Shown here piece after piece: positions 1-8,897 of a DNA stretch of 64,000 bases; position 1 is the first letter of the stretch; every line of letters begins with the position of its first letter. The notes under the pieces were generated by a model. That model was not told where the DNA came from. It did not search any database and saw nothing but the letters and a program-made list of their open reading frames with translations. The translations under genes and the position numbers were made by a program. Source of the stretch: Bacteroidota bacterium. GTDB lineage: Bacteria > Bacteroidota > Bacteroidia > UKL13-3. Where the stretch lies: positions 1 through 64,000 of the forward strand of contig CANHVU010000016.1 in the NCBI GenBank assembly GCA_947464275.1, given 5' to 3'.

Positions 1-135
1 AATAAAACGCTTATTAACATCTCTTAATAATTGTTCACAAGTAAAAATCAGAAATAAGATTTTAGTGGAAAAATTCTCATCAAAAATGAAGCTGAAGTAC
101 ATCATCAAATTTTGTGATGCATAAAAACAAAAATA

Positions 136-168
136 GAGGATTGGTGAGGACACCAACCTCGGACAAAT
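136..168 (+). repeat. Family B palindromic repeat, copy 1
   Basis: A hairpin with arms GAGG-A-TTGGTG and CACCAA-CCTC, a four-base AGGA loop and one bulged A, followed directly by GGACAAAT. The same layout (bulged hairpin, short purine loop, then GGACAAAT) recurs at 8133-8165 with different arm bases. It lies in a gene-free stretch (1-213) where I see nothing else apart from part of a second similar motif at 186-198. Confidence 0.6.
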
Positions 169-213
169 TAAATAAAGGTTCAAAATGGACACCAACCTTG
201 AACACAAAAAACT

Positions 214-248
214 AAAAAGCCCGAATTACATGGTAAATCGGGCTTTTT
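214..248 (-). terminator. Rho-independent terminator of the SDR gene
   Basis: An 11-bp perfect stem (AAAAAGCCCGA against TCGGGCTTTTT) lies 23 bases past the stop of the SDR gene. It has A and T runs on both sides, so it can act in both directions. Confidence 0.85.
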
Positions 249-271
249 TATACTTTTAAGTTTATAAAGCT

Positions 272-1030
272 TTATTTTCTATTTATAATACTTGCTATAG
301 GCTGTGCGGTAGGCATAATAATTAGCTCATTAATATTTACCCTAAATGGCCTGTTCACGCAAAACCAAATGGCTTCGGCTATATCGGCAGCTACCAAATT
401 TTCAAAACCTTCGTAAACTTTCTTGGCTTTTTCTTCATCACCATGAAACCTTACTATAGAAAACTCTGTTTCAACTGCACCCGGGTGTATGGCTGTTACT
501 TTCACACCAAAAGGAGCTAATTCAATACGCATGCCTTTGCTCAATGCATCTACTGCATGTTTGGTAGCACAATACACATTGCCATTGGCATAAACTTCCT
601 TACCTGCTATTGAACCAATATTAATGATATGTCCACTGCCTTTATTTTTAAGAATAGGCAATATATATTTAGAAACGTATAACAGCCCTTTTACATTGGT
701 ATCAATCATGGCTTCCCAATCGTTTAAGTCGCCATCATAAATAGGTGCTAATCCACTTGCCAAACCAGCATTATTAACCAATACATCTATATTTTGCCAT
801 TCAAGTGGTAAACTTTCAATGGCATTTTTTACTTCCGTATGAAGTCGTACGTCAAAAACCAAACAATGGCAATTAACCCCAAATTGGTTTTTTAAATCAA
901 TGGCTAACTTTTCTATTCTATCCTTCCTGCGTGCATTCAGTATTAAATGATATCCGTTTGAAGCCAATATTTGTGCAGTGGCCTCTCCTATTCCTGCCGA
1001 AGCACCAGTAATAAATGCTATTTTATTCAT
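272..1030 (-). CDS. SDR-family NAD(P)-dependent oxidoreductase
   Basis: A short-chain dehydrogenase/reductase of 252 residues, the normal length for a classical SDR. The Rossmann cofactor motif TGASAGIG is at residues 8-15, NNAG at 86-89, the catalytic Ser at 140, and the catalytic YxxxK pair at Tyr153 and Lys157, followed by the PG turn at 183-184. The basic residues after strand 2 (ARRKDR, 33-38) favour NADP(H). Overall it resembles the YdfG group (3-hydroxy acid or serine dehydrogenases), but the substrate cannot be read from the sequence. It stands alone, ends at a strong terminator, and is divergent from the capsule export operon. Confidence 0.9.
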   Translation of the reverse strand: MNKIAFITGASAGIGEATAQILASNGYHLILNARRKDRIEKLAIDLKNQFGVNCHCLVFDVRLHTEVKNAIESLPLEWQNIDVLVNNAGLASGLAPIYDGDLNDWEAMIDTNVKGLLYVSKYILPILKNKGSGHIINIGSIAGKEVYANGNVYCATKHAVDALSKGMRIELAPFGVKVTAIHPGAVETEFSIVRFHGDEEKAKKVYEGFENLVAADIAEAIWFCVNRPFRVNINELIIMPTAQPIASIINRK

Positions 1031-1205
1031 CTTACTATTTTAGTTCTTTATAATTTGGGCAAATTAATATTGATTTTCTTTATCAAAAATAAAAATCTAA
1101 TCATAACTGAATTTAATCCATTAAACCTAGTTTTAATATAACTCAAAACACTAATTATCAATTTGTATATTTATTAATTGAACTAGGAAACACATTTTTA
1201 TCTGT

Positions 1206-1213
1206 TAAGTTTG
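1206..1213 (+). promoter_or_regulatory. Bacteroidota-type -7 promoter element of the capsule export operon
   Basis: TAAGTTTG matches TANNTTTG exactly, and a TTG sits about 25 bases upstream as a loose -33 element. It would give a leader of roughly 100 bases before the lipoprotein start at 1321. Confidence 0.5.
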
Positions 1214-1320
1214 TGTAACAACTTTTAAATATGGTTATAAAAGTTAAATTTGCAATCTTAAAAAATTGTGGAGTAAAACTAACAGATAGATTTACAAACT
1301 ACTACAGGAAAAAAAGTAAA

Positions 1321-2133
1321 ATGAAAATAAATAAATTAATTTCAATAGGAGTTCTAGGCATAGCTCTATTGAGTTCGTGCGTTTCAAATAAGAAGTACGT
1401 TTTGCTTCAGAATGCAAAAACCAATACTAATTCAGATACTACCAAAAGTGCTTATCAGCTTGACAGAACAATTTATAAACTTCAACCTAATGATGTATTA
1501 TTTATCAATTTAACATCATCAGACGAAACTGTAACCAAAGCATTTTCTCGTCCAACTGGCAATACCCAAATGATGCAACAAAATAATGGTATAGGAAATT
1601 CATTTTTCTTTATTGGATATTCTTTGGATTTAAATGGAGAAGTTAATTTACCAATAATTGGAAAAGTAAAAATTAGTGGCTTATCTATAAATGAAGCAAA
1701 AGATAAATTAGAAGTAGAAATTAGTAAATACTTTAAAGTTTTTCACCTTGTGGTTCAAATGACAGAAATGCCATTTACTATATTAGGTGAGGTAATAAGA
1801 CCAGGAAGATACAGTGGTTTATCTAACCAAGTTTCTATTTTAGAGGCATTGGCTTTGTGTGGCGATTTTACACAATTGGCAAATAGAAAATCAGTAACAT
1901 TAATTAGACAAAATTTAGAAGGTGTAAAAATTTATAAAATAGATTTAACCCAGGCCGATATTATCAATTCACCATATTATTTATTAAGACCAAATGATGT
2001 AATATACATAGAACCTTTAAAATCAAGGTCTATTGGTAATTTTAGTAATTTCCAAAATTCATTAAATACAATTACACCATTACTAACCACTTTAGTATTA
2101 GCACTTAATACTTACCTAATTATAAAAAGATAA
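1321..2133 (+). CDS. Wza-like polysaccharide export lipoprotein (Poly_export/SLBB)
   Basis: An outer-membrane polysaccharide export protein of 270 residues. The reading frame opens 90 bases earlier, but I chose the internal ATG at 1321 because it begins a clear lipoprotein signal peptide (MKINKLISIG..., lipobox LSSC with the lipidated Cys near residue 20). An N-terminal Poly_export domain (YKLQPNDVLFINL... LNGEVNLPIIGKVKISG) is followed by an SLBB domain (PFTILGEVIRPGRY) and a C-terminal hydrophobic helix, which may be the Wza-like pore helix. It sits 2 bp ahead of the tyrosine autokinase gene, so the pair forms a Wza-Wzc type export module. Confidence 0.88.
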   Translation: MKINKLISIGVLGIALLSSCVSNKKYVLLQNAKTNTNSDTTKSAYQLDRTIYKLQPNDVLFINLTSSDETVTKAFSRPTGNTQMMQQNNGIGNSFFFIGYSLDLNGEVNLPIIGKVKISGLSINEAKDKLEVEISKYFKVFHLVVQMTEMPFTILGEVIRPGRYSGLSNQVSILEALALCGDFTQLANRKSVTLIRQNLEGVKIYKIDLTQADIINSPYYLLRPNDVIYIEPLKSRSIGNFSNFQNSLNTITPLLTTLVLALNTYLIIKR

Positions 2134-2135
2134 AA

Positions 2136-4634
2136 ATGGACAAAAAGACAACAAATACAGAAGAACAACAAACCAATTTTGCTGATAATTCCTTAAATTT
2201 AAAGGTAATATTGGGTAAATTCATGGCTTTTTTACCTTTTTTTATAGTAAGTTTAGCCATATCACTTGTTGTAGCTTTTTTAGTAAATAGATACACTACT
2301 CCAAGGTTCGCGCTAAAGGCATCATTATTAATAAAAGACAAAAACAGAACTACTTTTGATGGTGCAGAAAGTTTTTTACAAGGTTCGTCTTTGTTAATGC
2401 AGTCGAAAAATTTAGAAAATGAAATTGGTATTTTAAAATCAAGAAGTTTGGTTGAACAAACTTTAAATGCATTAGATTTTAGAGTTTCTTATTTTGTGGA
2501 AGGAAAAATAAAAAAGACGGAATTGTTCGAAAATCCTCCTTTTATTATTCAGCTTGATTCTACACATTTTCAAACATATGAAACACCAATATACGTTAAA
2601 TTTTTATCAGGTAATAAAGTCGAAGTTTCTTCAAATGGCAAGCCTGGAAAAGTATTAATGCCTTTTGATGAGCAAGAAGTGGAGGATGTAGTATCCAAAG
2701 TAGAAAAAAAAGTATTTGACATTAATGAAGACATTGTTTACGAAAATTTGAAGTTTAAAGTGGTGGTTTTAGATCCATCAATAGTAAACAGCAAAGACAA
2801 TATCTATTACATAAGATTAAATACCAAAGAATCATTGATATTAAAATATGCCAGTAGTATTAACGTAAAAACCATTAATAAGCAGTCGTCAATTGTAGAA
2901 ATAACCAAGGAAAGTAGCTACCCAGAAAAAGATGTTACGTTCATTGATGCACTTTGTAATACCTATATCAATTTAGGGTTAGATGAAAAAGCACAAATTT
3001 CAAAAAATACCATTCGTTTCATCAATCTTCAATTAAATGATATCCAGGATACTTTAAAGAATATTGAAAGTAATCTACTTGCTTTTAAAACAAGTAATAA
3101 ACTAATAAATATAGGCGATGAAGGTAAAATGATTATGGTTAAATTAAGTAACCTAGATAATCAAAAAGCCATTGAACAATCTAAATTTAAATATTACTCT
3201 TATTTATACGACTATATTTATAAAAATAAAAATTTTAAAGAGGTAATAGCACCTAGTTCAATGAACATAGCTGATCCTCTTTTAAATTCTTTGATAATTA
3301 AATTAGCTGAACTTTATACTAAAAAAATTACTTACGAAAATAGTTTTAAAGATGCCAATCCAGCTCTTGTAGAAATTGAGCAGAATATAAAAAATATTAA
3401 ATTATCGCTTATTGAAAACTTAAATAATATTAAGAATCAATCATCGATAATGATAAATGATATTACTACCCAAATTAATGCAGTAGAAAAGGAACTTAAT
3501 ACATTACCAATAACTGAAAGACAATTTTTGAATATCAACAGAAAGTTCAACATCAGTGATAAATTATATACATATTTACTTGAAAAAAGAGCTGAAGCTG
3601 GTATAGCTGGAGCATCGGTTGTGGCAGATAATAAGGTTATAGATAAAGCAATAATTGGAGGTAAAATTTACCCAAAAACATCTACCATTTATTCTTTAGC
3701 ATTAGCTATTGGATTAATTATTCCATTAATTGTGATTTTTGTTATTGAGTTTTTTAGTACTTCTATTATCAATCACCAACAATTGCAAACTGCAACTAAA
3801 ATACCTTTGGTTGGAAATATTATTCACAATTCAAGTAATAGTGCATTAGTTATTGCTAATAGTCCAAAAGCAAGTATTTCTGAGTCTTTTAGAAATTTAA
3901 GGAGTAATCTAAATTATTTGATTAGTAAAAAGGATAAAAAAGTAATTTTAGTAACCTCAACTGTGAGTGGTGAAGGTAAAACATTTGTGTCAATGAATTT
4001 GGCTTCAGTTATTGCTATTGGTGGTGCAAGAACATTGCTAATTGGTGTGGATTTAAGGAAACCAAAAATTTTCCAAGATTTTAACTTAAATAACTCTGTT
4101 GGTTTAACAAATTATTTAATTGGTAAAGCCTCAATTGATGAAATTGTACAAAAAACTAGTTTATCTACCCTCGATATTATTACTGCTGGTCCAACACCTC
4201 CAAATCCCTCAGAGTTATTAATGAGCGATGAGTTTGGTGAACTTTTAGAAATAATGAAGGGGAAATATGATTTTGTTCTTTTAGATACTCCTCCTGTTGG
4301 TTTAGTTGCTGATGGTTTAGATTTGATGAAACATGCCGACTTAAACTTATACATTGTTCGTCAAAAAGTAAGTCGTAAAAATTATTTGAATCTAATTAAC
4401 GACTTGTACAACAGTGATAAAAATACAAATATTGGTATCGTATTTAACGATGTAAACTTTGCCCCTATTTATGGATATGGATATGGAAATGGATACGGAT
4501 ATGGTTATGGATATGGTTACGGTTATGGTTATGGTTACGGTTACGGTTATGGTGCATACTCAAGTTATGGTACCTATGGCGATGACATAGAAAAACCTAA
4601 AAAATCATTATGGAAACGTATTATTGGTTTATAA
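2136..4634 (+). CDS. Wzc-like polysaccharide co-polymerase/BY-kinase
   Basis: A fused inner-membrane chain-length regulator and tyrosine autokinase of 832 residues. The Wzz domain lies between two membrane helices (about 29-52 and 519-541), with a coiled region and a GNVR-like segment before the second helix. The cytoplasmic kinase has Walker A GEGKT (Lys615), Walker A' with Asp639 (GVDLRKPK) and Walker B with Asp717 (LLDTPPV). The C-terminal tail is a run of 14 dipeptides, 13 YG and one NG (residues 779-806), plus Tyr808, 811 and 814. These are the probable autophosphorylation sites. It should control polymerisation and export together with the lipoprotein just upstream. The tail is encoded by a near-perfect hexanucleotide repeat. 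Confidence 0.93.
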   Translation: MDKKTTNTEEQQTNFADNSLNLKVILGKFMAFLPFFIVSLAISLVVAFLVNRYTTPRFALKASLLIKDKNRTTFDGAESFLQGSSLLMQSKNLENEIGILKSRSLVEQTLNALDFRVSYFVEGKIKKTELFENPPFIIQLDSTHFQTYETPIYVKFLSGNKVEVSSNGKPGKVLMPFDEQEVEDVVSKVEKKVFDINEDIVYENLKFKVVVLDPSIVNSKDNIYYIRLNTKESLILKYASSINVKTINKQSSIVEITKESSYPEKDVTFIDALCNTYINLGLDEKAQISKNTIRFINLQLNDIQDTLKNIESNLLAFKTSNKLINIGDEGKMIMVKLSNLDNQKAIEQSKFKYYSYLYDYIYKNKNFKEVIAPSSMNIADPLLNSLIIKLAELYTKKITYENSFKDANPALVEIEQNIKNIKLSLIENLNNIKNQSSIMINDITTQINAVEKELNTLPITERQFLNINRKFNISDKLYTYLLEKRAEAGIAGASVVADNKVIDKAIIGGKIYPKTSTIYSLALAIGLIIPLIVIFVIEFFSTSIINHQQLQTATKIPLVGNIIHNSSNSALVIANSPKASISESFRNLRSNLNYLISKKDKKVILVTSTVSGEGKTFVSMNLASVIAIGGARTLLIGVDLRKPKIFQDFNLNNSVGLTNYLIGKASIDEIVQKTSLSTLDIITAGPTPPNPSELLMSDEFGELLEIMKGKYDFVLLDTPPVGLVADGLDLMKHADLNLYIVRQKVSRKNYLNLINDLYNSDKNTNIGIVFNDVNFAPIYGYGYGNGYGYGYGYGYGYGYGYGYGYGAYSSYGTYGDDIEKPKKSLWKRIIGL
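4470..4553 (+). repeat. Hexanucleotide repeat encoding the Tyr-Gly tail
   Basis: Fourteen six-base units (TAY-GGN, one unit AAT-GGA) encode the YG run of the kinase tail. Gain or loss of units keeps the frame and only changes the number of tyrosines. Confidence 0.9.
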
Positions 4635-4656
4635 TAGTAATCAATCTATAAAAAAG

Positions 4657-4685
4657 AAGCTGTCTCTAAAGGACAGCTTTTTTTA
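4657..4685 (+). terminator. Terminator of the capsule export operon
   Basis: The stem AAGCTGTC/GACAGCTT with a 7-base loop, followed by a run of T, lies 22 bases after the kinase stop. Confidence 0.85.
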
Positions 4686-4971
4686 TGCAATAATATCTAC
4701 AAATTTTGCTATGTTAAAACATAACAAAATGTTGTTAAAAGCCTCAAGTACCCAATATTATGATCACAATTTGTATGGTTACAACAGACTATATTTTGGT
4801 GCTTTGTATCATATTAGAATGATGAATTTATTCCACCTTTGAAACCTTCTTATCTTCATTGTATTTGAGTATAAATGAGGCAAGAAATTACAACAAAATA
4901 TAGCTAATTTTCTAATTAATAAATGCTAGGTAGGGTATTAAATCAATAATTTATAGCAATCTAATTATTCG
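4686..4971. other. Intergenic stretch with no recognisable feature
   Basis: It lies between the terminator of the capsule export operon and the 3' end of a minus-strand gene. A short open frame here shows no domain, signal peptide or family resemblance, and I do not call it. Confidence 0.6.
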
Positions 4972-5715
4972 CTAAAACTTAGGACAGCTAAGTTGATTGA
5001 ACTTAGAACTTAAATTATAAAATATGGAAAATGAACTAAAAGTGTAGCCATTTGCAGGAATCTCTGACCTTAATAATAAATTGCCCGTAATTTTATTGGA
5101 CGCACTCAAGGTAAACGAATTCTCGAAATACAAACTGAATTTTTCGGATATTTTGTATCCAATATTAAATCCAATTAAACCAGAAATGGAAGGGATTTGC
5201 TGGATTACTCTTAAACCTGAAGATACATCAATAGCTCCTTTACCAACACTACTGAATGGTTTTAATTCACCACTATTGGGATCTACAATATAGAAAACAG
5301 ATCGGTAGTATAAAATCCCTGCACCAAGAACTAAATTATAAGTAAAATTAGCACGCGATTTAAAATCAATATTATTGTTTAAACTACGCTGATAAACTAA
5401 GGAATATTCATCTACTTTAGCATTAAAAGCCAGTTTATTATCCGATTTAAACGACCAAAGTTCAGTACTTAAATAACGAATTCCTATCTCTTGTTTTTTA
5501 TCAAAGGAAAAAAAGGTTTGAAAACTAAAGCCAGGATTAATTTCACTTACACCAAAAGTATTTGTACTTATGGTATTATCCATTTGTGTTCCCCAATAGA
5601 TACTCTCTCCAACCCCAACACCGATCCTCATATTGTTCAACATTTGAGAAAATAAACTAACAGGAAAATTAATTAAAAATATAAGTACACATGCTTTCTT
5701 TATAAAAGGAATCAT
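4972..5715 (-). CDS. Secreted outer-membrane beta-barrel-like protein, paralogue 1
   Basis: Function unknown. It has 247 residues with an N-terminal signal peptide (hydrophobic segment near 8-20, cleavage probably after FSQ). Alternating hydrophobic strands and Gly-rich turns and a C-terminal Phe (CPKF end) fit a small outer-membrane barrel. The gene at 5801-6544 is a paralogue of identical length sharing blocks such as QMDN, ELWSFKS, YQRSLN and the CPKF end. The two are in tandem on the same strand with 85 bp between them, which points to a local duplication. Confidence 0.7.
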   Translation of the reverse strand: MIPFIKKACVLIFLINFPVSLFSQMLNNMRIGVGVGESIYWGTQMDNTISTNTFGVSEINPGFSFQTFFSFDKKQEIGIRYLSTELWSFKSDNKLAFNAKVDEYSLVYQRSLNNNIDFKSRANFTYNLVLGAGILYYRSVFYIVDPNSGELKPFSSVGKGAIDVSSGLRVIQQIPSISGLIGFNIGYKISEKFSLYFENSFTLSASNKITGNLLLRSEIPANGYTFSSFSIFYNLSSKFNQLSCPKF

Positions 5716-5800
5716 TATCTAACCGTTTATTACAATAGTAATATAAATTAACAAATATTCCATATTTGAAGTAAAATATTAGTATTTATTTACTATCTAG

Positions 5801-6544
5801 TTAAAATTTGGGACAACCAATTCTTCCTTTTTGGTTACCCCAATTTAAATATAACGATAAAGCATGGTAAGTGAACCCATTGTTGGGAACTTTTGATTTT
5901 AAACTGAGGTTACCTGTAAACCTATTATCCAAACTTAATGAAAATGAGTTTTCGAGATATAATAGTAACCTAGGACCGATTTTAAAACCCAAATTTAAGC
6001 CTATAATACCTGATATGGCAGGTACTTTTTCTTTTATTAAAAACGAAGGGTCTGAAACGGGTTTGTCACCAGCACCAATGCTACTAAAAATTCTTAAATT
6101 ATTATTATTGATTGTATAAAAACTAGCGGAATAATAAAGCACTCCAACCCCAACAAGTAAATTAACAGTAAGTGGGCCATTATTTAGCTTTACATTTTGA
6201 TTTAAACTTCGTTGGTATAGGAATGATAACTCCTTAAATTGATTATTTAATGCAAGTTGATTATTTGATTTAAATGACCATAATTCGGAACTCAAAAACC
6301 TAATACCAAATTCATTTATATTATCAAAGGACTTATAAATTTGAAAATTTAAACCACTATTAATTTCACTTTTTCCTAGTGTATTGGTTTCAATTTTGTT
6401 ATCCATTTGAGAACCCGAATAAATAGTAGAACCTACCCCAAAACCTAATCTAACTCCATCTAAATCTTGACCAATAATATATGTTGTAAATAAAAAAACA
6501 AACAAAGATAAAATTGATAGTTTTTTAAAACCAACAAAATGCAT
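5801..6544 (-). CDS. Secreted outer-membrane beta-barrel-like protein, paralogue 2
   Basis: It has 247 residues and a signal peptide (hydrophobic core about 11-24, cleavage probably after IIGQ). It is colinear with the downstream paralogue over its whole length. Shared features are the GVG/GFGVG start of the mature chain, QMDN, SELWSFKS, YQRSLN, the NGxT block before the last strand, and the CPKF terminus. Both look like eight-to-ten-strand barrels; no enzyme motif is visible. The pair may be one transcriptional unit, read from this gene into the other. Confidence 0.7.
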   Translation of the reverse strand: MHFVGFKKLSILSLFVFLFTTYIIGQDLDGVRLGFGVGSTIYSGSQMDNKIETNTLGKSEINSGLNFQIYKSFDNINEFGIRFLSSELWSFKSNNQLALNNQFKELSFLYQRSLNQNVKLNNGPLTVNLLVGVGVLYYSASFYTINNNNLRIFSSIGAGDKPVSDPSFLIKEKVPAISGIIGLNLGFKIGPRLLLYLENSFSLSLDNRFTGNLSLKSKVPNNGFTYHALSLYLNWGNQKGRIGCPKF

Positions 6545-6583
6545 TTATAAAATAATTAAAATATAATGCAAAATTAACACAAC

Positions 6584-6619
6584 AAAGGCTCTTAAACAAA
6601 TATATGTTTAAAAGCCTTT
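6584..6619 (-). terminator. Probable terminator hairpin after fabD
   Basis: A long inverted repeat (AAAGGCT-C-TTAAACA against TGTTTAA-A-AGCCTTT, one mismatch, 6-base loop) begins 21 bases past the fabD stop. The following T run on the minus strand is weak. Confidence 0.55.
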
Positions 6620-6639
6620 ACTATTTGTAAGAAAAAAAT

Positions 6640-7521
6640 CTAAACGCTCTGAGCAGCAGTTTCTTTCGATATTTTCTTAACCAATCCTTGTAAAACTGTA
6701 CCTGGGCCACACTCGTAAAAGTTAGTAGCACCATCATTTACCATAGCTAAAACCGATTGAGTCCACTTAACTGGAGCAGTTAATTGTGCTACCAAATTGG
6801 TTTTAATTTCTTCTACATTGCTAACAGCTTTAGCTACATAGTTTTGGTAAATTGGGCAAATTGGCTCATTAAACTTTGTGTTTAAAATAGCTTCGGCTAA
6901 TTCTTGGCGAGCAGGTTCCATTAATGGCGAGTGAAAAGCACCACCAACTTGTAGAACCAATGCACGTTTTGCTCCTGCAGCTTTTAATAATTCACAAGCT
7001 TTGTTAATACCTTCAACCGAACCAGAAATTACTAGTTGACCAGGGCAATTATAATTTGCCGCTACCACTAATTCATCGGTGATTGAAGCACAAATTTCTT
7101 CTACTTTAGCATCATCTAAACCTAAAACAGCAGCCATAGTTGATGGTTGCAATTCGCAGGCTTTTTGCATGGCCATTGCTCTAGCATAAACCAAACGCAA
7201 AGCATCATCAAAATTTAAAGTTTTATTAGCAACCAATGCCGAAAATTCGCCTAAACTGTGACCTGCAACCATATCAGGTTTAAAATCACTGCCAATACTC
7301 AATGCCTTAATTACCGAATGCAAAAAAACAGCAGGTTGAGTTACTTTGGTTTGTTTTAAATCTTCGTCAGTTCCGTTAAACATTATGTCTGTAATACGGA
7401 AGCCTAAAATTTCGTTAGCTCTTTCAAACAGTGCTTTTGCATCAGCATTGTTATCATATAAATCTTTGCCCATGCCCACAAATTGAGCACCTTGGCCTGG
7501 GAATACGTATGCGTTTTTCAT
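6640..7521 (-). CDS. fabD: Malonyl-CoA:ACP transacylase
   Basis: Transfers malonyl from CoA to acyl carrier protein at the start of type II fatty acid synthesis, in the cytosol. At 293 residues the length is normal for FabD. The oxyanion motif GQGAQ is at 9-13, the nucleophile Ser89 is in GHSLG, the malonyl-binding Arg114 is in YARAMAMQ, and the catalytic His197 is in GAFHSPLM. It is the second gene of a queD-fabD pair with 25 bp between them. It is not next to other fab genes here. Confidence 0.96.
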   Translation of the reverse strand: MKNAYVFPGQGAQFVGMGKDLYDNNADAKALFERANEILGFRITDIMFNGTDEDLKQTKVTQPAVFLHSVIKALSIGSDFKPDMVAGHSLGEFSALVANKTLNFDDALRLVYARAMAMQKACELQPSTMAAVLGLDDAKVEEICASITDELVVAANYNCPGQLVISGSVEGINKACELLKAAGAKRALVLQVGGAFHSPLMEPARQELAEAILNTKFNEPICPIYQNYVAKAVSNVEEIKTNLVAQLTAPVKWTQSVLAMVNDGATNFYECGPGTVLQGLVKKISKETAAQSV

Positions 7522-7546
7522 GTTTTAGTAATTTTAAAGTTGAATT

Positions 7547-7972
7547 TTATTCTCCGTAATATTCTACGTAGTTATTTTCAGTTTCAGTAAGTTTTATGTA
7601 ATGAAGCGCCCCTTTTCCAAGCTTTTCTTCTAAAATATTCCATATTTCAACAATGATATTTTCTATAGAAGGAATAATTCCTTTCATAAAATCAACATCT
7701 TCGTTTAAATTTCTATGGTCAATTTTTTCAATAATTTCTTCTTTAACTATTTTTTTCAATTGCTTTAAATCTATTACCATACCAGTTTCTAAACTAGCAA
7801 TTCCCTTAACGGTAACAAACAATTCAAAATTATGTCCGTGGTAATATTTATTAGAACATTTACCAAAAAAATCTTCATTTTCTTGTGGTGTCCAATTAGG
7901 ATTATACAATTTGTGAGCAGCGTTAAAACGCTCTCTACGAGTAATATATACTATTTTCTGTTTATCAGCCAT
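7547..7972 (-). CDS. queD: 6-carboxytetrahydropterin synthase / PTPS family protein
   Basis: A 141-residue member of the 6-pyruvoyl-tetrahydropterin synthase family, which turns dihydroneopterin triphosphate into 6-carboxy-tetrahydropterin on the way to queuosine. The zinc ligands His20 (NAAHKLYNP) and His45/His47 (YHGHNF) are present. The catalytic Cys39 lies before them (GKCSNKYYHGH), and the DHRNLN block and a final TETENNYVEYYGE, which holds the substrate-binding Glu, follow. QueD and true PTPS enzymes are hard to tell apart by eye; QueD is the usual assignment in bacteria. Confidence 0.85.
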   Translation of the reverse strand: MADKQKIVYITRRERFNAAHKLYNPNWTPQENEDFFGKCSNKYYHGHNFELFVTVKGIASLETGMVIDLKQLKKIVKEEIIEKIDHRNLNEDVDFMKGIIPSIENIIVEIWNILEEKLGKGALHYIKLTETENNYVEYYGE

Positions 7973-7996
7973 TTAAACTTTTTTTAAAAAACTTGG

Positions 7997-8029
7997 CAAA
8001 TATAGGTGTAATATATGTTGTTATACAAA
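7997..8029 (-). promoter_or_regulatory. Promoter of queD-fabD
   Basis: Read on the minus strand, TTTG (8029-8026) is followed after 21 bases by TATATTTG (8004-7997). Both elements fit the Bacteroidota -33/-7 pattern. The queD start is 24 bases further on. Confidence 0.65.
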
Positions 8030-8132
8030 TTTGTTGATTTAAAGATGAATTGATTATGTAATTATCATATTGTTAGCTGAGTATTATTGGTGTTTTGGAA
8101 TCTTGGTTAGAAACCTATTCATATTATAATTA

Positions 8133-8165
8133 GTTGTTGGTCGGGAGACACAACAACGGACAAAT
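8133..8165 (+). repeat. Family B palindromic repeat, copy 2
   Basis: GTTGTTG-GTC, loop GGGA, then GAC-A-CAACAAC (one bulged A), followed by GGACAAAT. It has the same architecture and the same 3' flank as the copy at 136-168. It lies in the intergenic stretch 8030-8257, downstream of pdxH, which otherwise holds only short AT-rich direct repeats. Confidence 0.6.
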
Positions 8166-8257
8166 CAAACAAGTAAGTAGTTGAACTCTTAATTTTCTAT
8201 ACAAAATCTTCAAATCAAAAATCCAACAATCTCCAAATCAAGAAATCACCAAATACT

Positions 8258-8896
8258 TTAAGGTGCTAGTCGCTCTATTTTCCAATTATTATCGGTTTGT
8301 AACGTATAGATAAACCTATCATGTAGCCTACTACTGCGGCCTTGCCAAAATTCAAAACTAATTGGATTTACAACATATCCACCCCAATTTACTGGACGTA
8401 AAAGTGGCTCTTCGCTAAATAAAACTTCCATTTTTTTTACACTTTCTTCCAAAAGTACTCTGTTTGGAATTACCTTACTTTGTGGCGAAGCATGAGCACC
8501 AATTCTACTTCCTAATGGACGGCTATTAAAGTACAAATCTGATTTTTCGTCCGACATTTTTTGAGCAGTGCCAACCACGCGCACTTGGCGTTGTAATTCA
8601 GGCCAAAAAAACACCAAAGCTACCTTGTTATTATGGTCTATATCGTGGCCTTTATTGCTTTGGTAATTGGTAAAAAATTCCAATCCATTTGCTTCAATTC
8701 CTTTTAAAAGCACAATCCGCGCTGCCGGAAATCCGCTAGGGCTAATGGTTGCTAAAGTCATGGCATTGGGTTCTAAAACCTCTGCTTTTATGGCTTCATC
8801 AAACCAAATTTCAAATTGCTCAAAAGCATTAGTTAATAAGTCTTTTTCGTCAAAACTTTTTAAAGTATAATCAGTTCTAATATCTGCTATATTCAT
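8258..8896 (-). CDS. pdxH: Pyridoxamine 5'-phosphate oxidase
   Basis: An FMN-dependent oxidase that makes pyridoxal 5'-phosphate from PNP or PMP. At 212 residues it is full length. Recognisable blocks in order: ATISPSGFPAARIVLLKG, FTNYQSNKGHDI (FMN phosphate binding), VALVFFWPELQRQVRVVGTA, the substrate-binding YFNSRPLGSRIGAHASPQS region, WGGYVVNPISFEFWQGRSSRLHDR, and the WKIERLAP terminus. It starts 1 bp after the stop of the fused D-Ala-D-Ala ligase gene, so the two are cotranscribed. PLP is the cofactor of alanine racemase, which supplies D-alanine, so the pairing is sensible. Confidence 0.96.
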   Translation of the reverse strand: MNIADIRTDYTLKSFDEKDLLTNAFEQFEIWFDEAIKAEVLEPNAMTLATISPSGFPAARIVLLKGIEANGLEFFTNYQSNKGHDIDHNNKVALVFFWPELQRQVRVVGTAQKMSDEKSDLYFNSRPLGSRIGAHASPQSKVIPNRVLLEESVKKMEVLFSEEPLLRPVNWGGYVVNPISFEFWQGRSSRLHDRFIYTLQTDNNWKIERLAP

Positions 8897-8897
8897 T

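Noticed and set aside
4624-4842. A 72-codon frame over the capsule operon terminator
   Set aside because: It begins inside the kinase gene's end and reads through the terminator hairpin.
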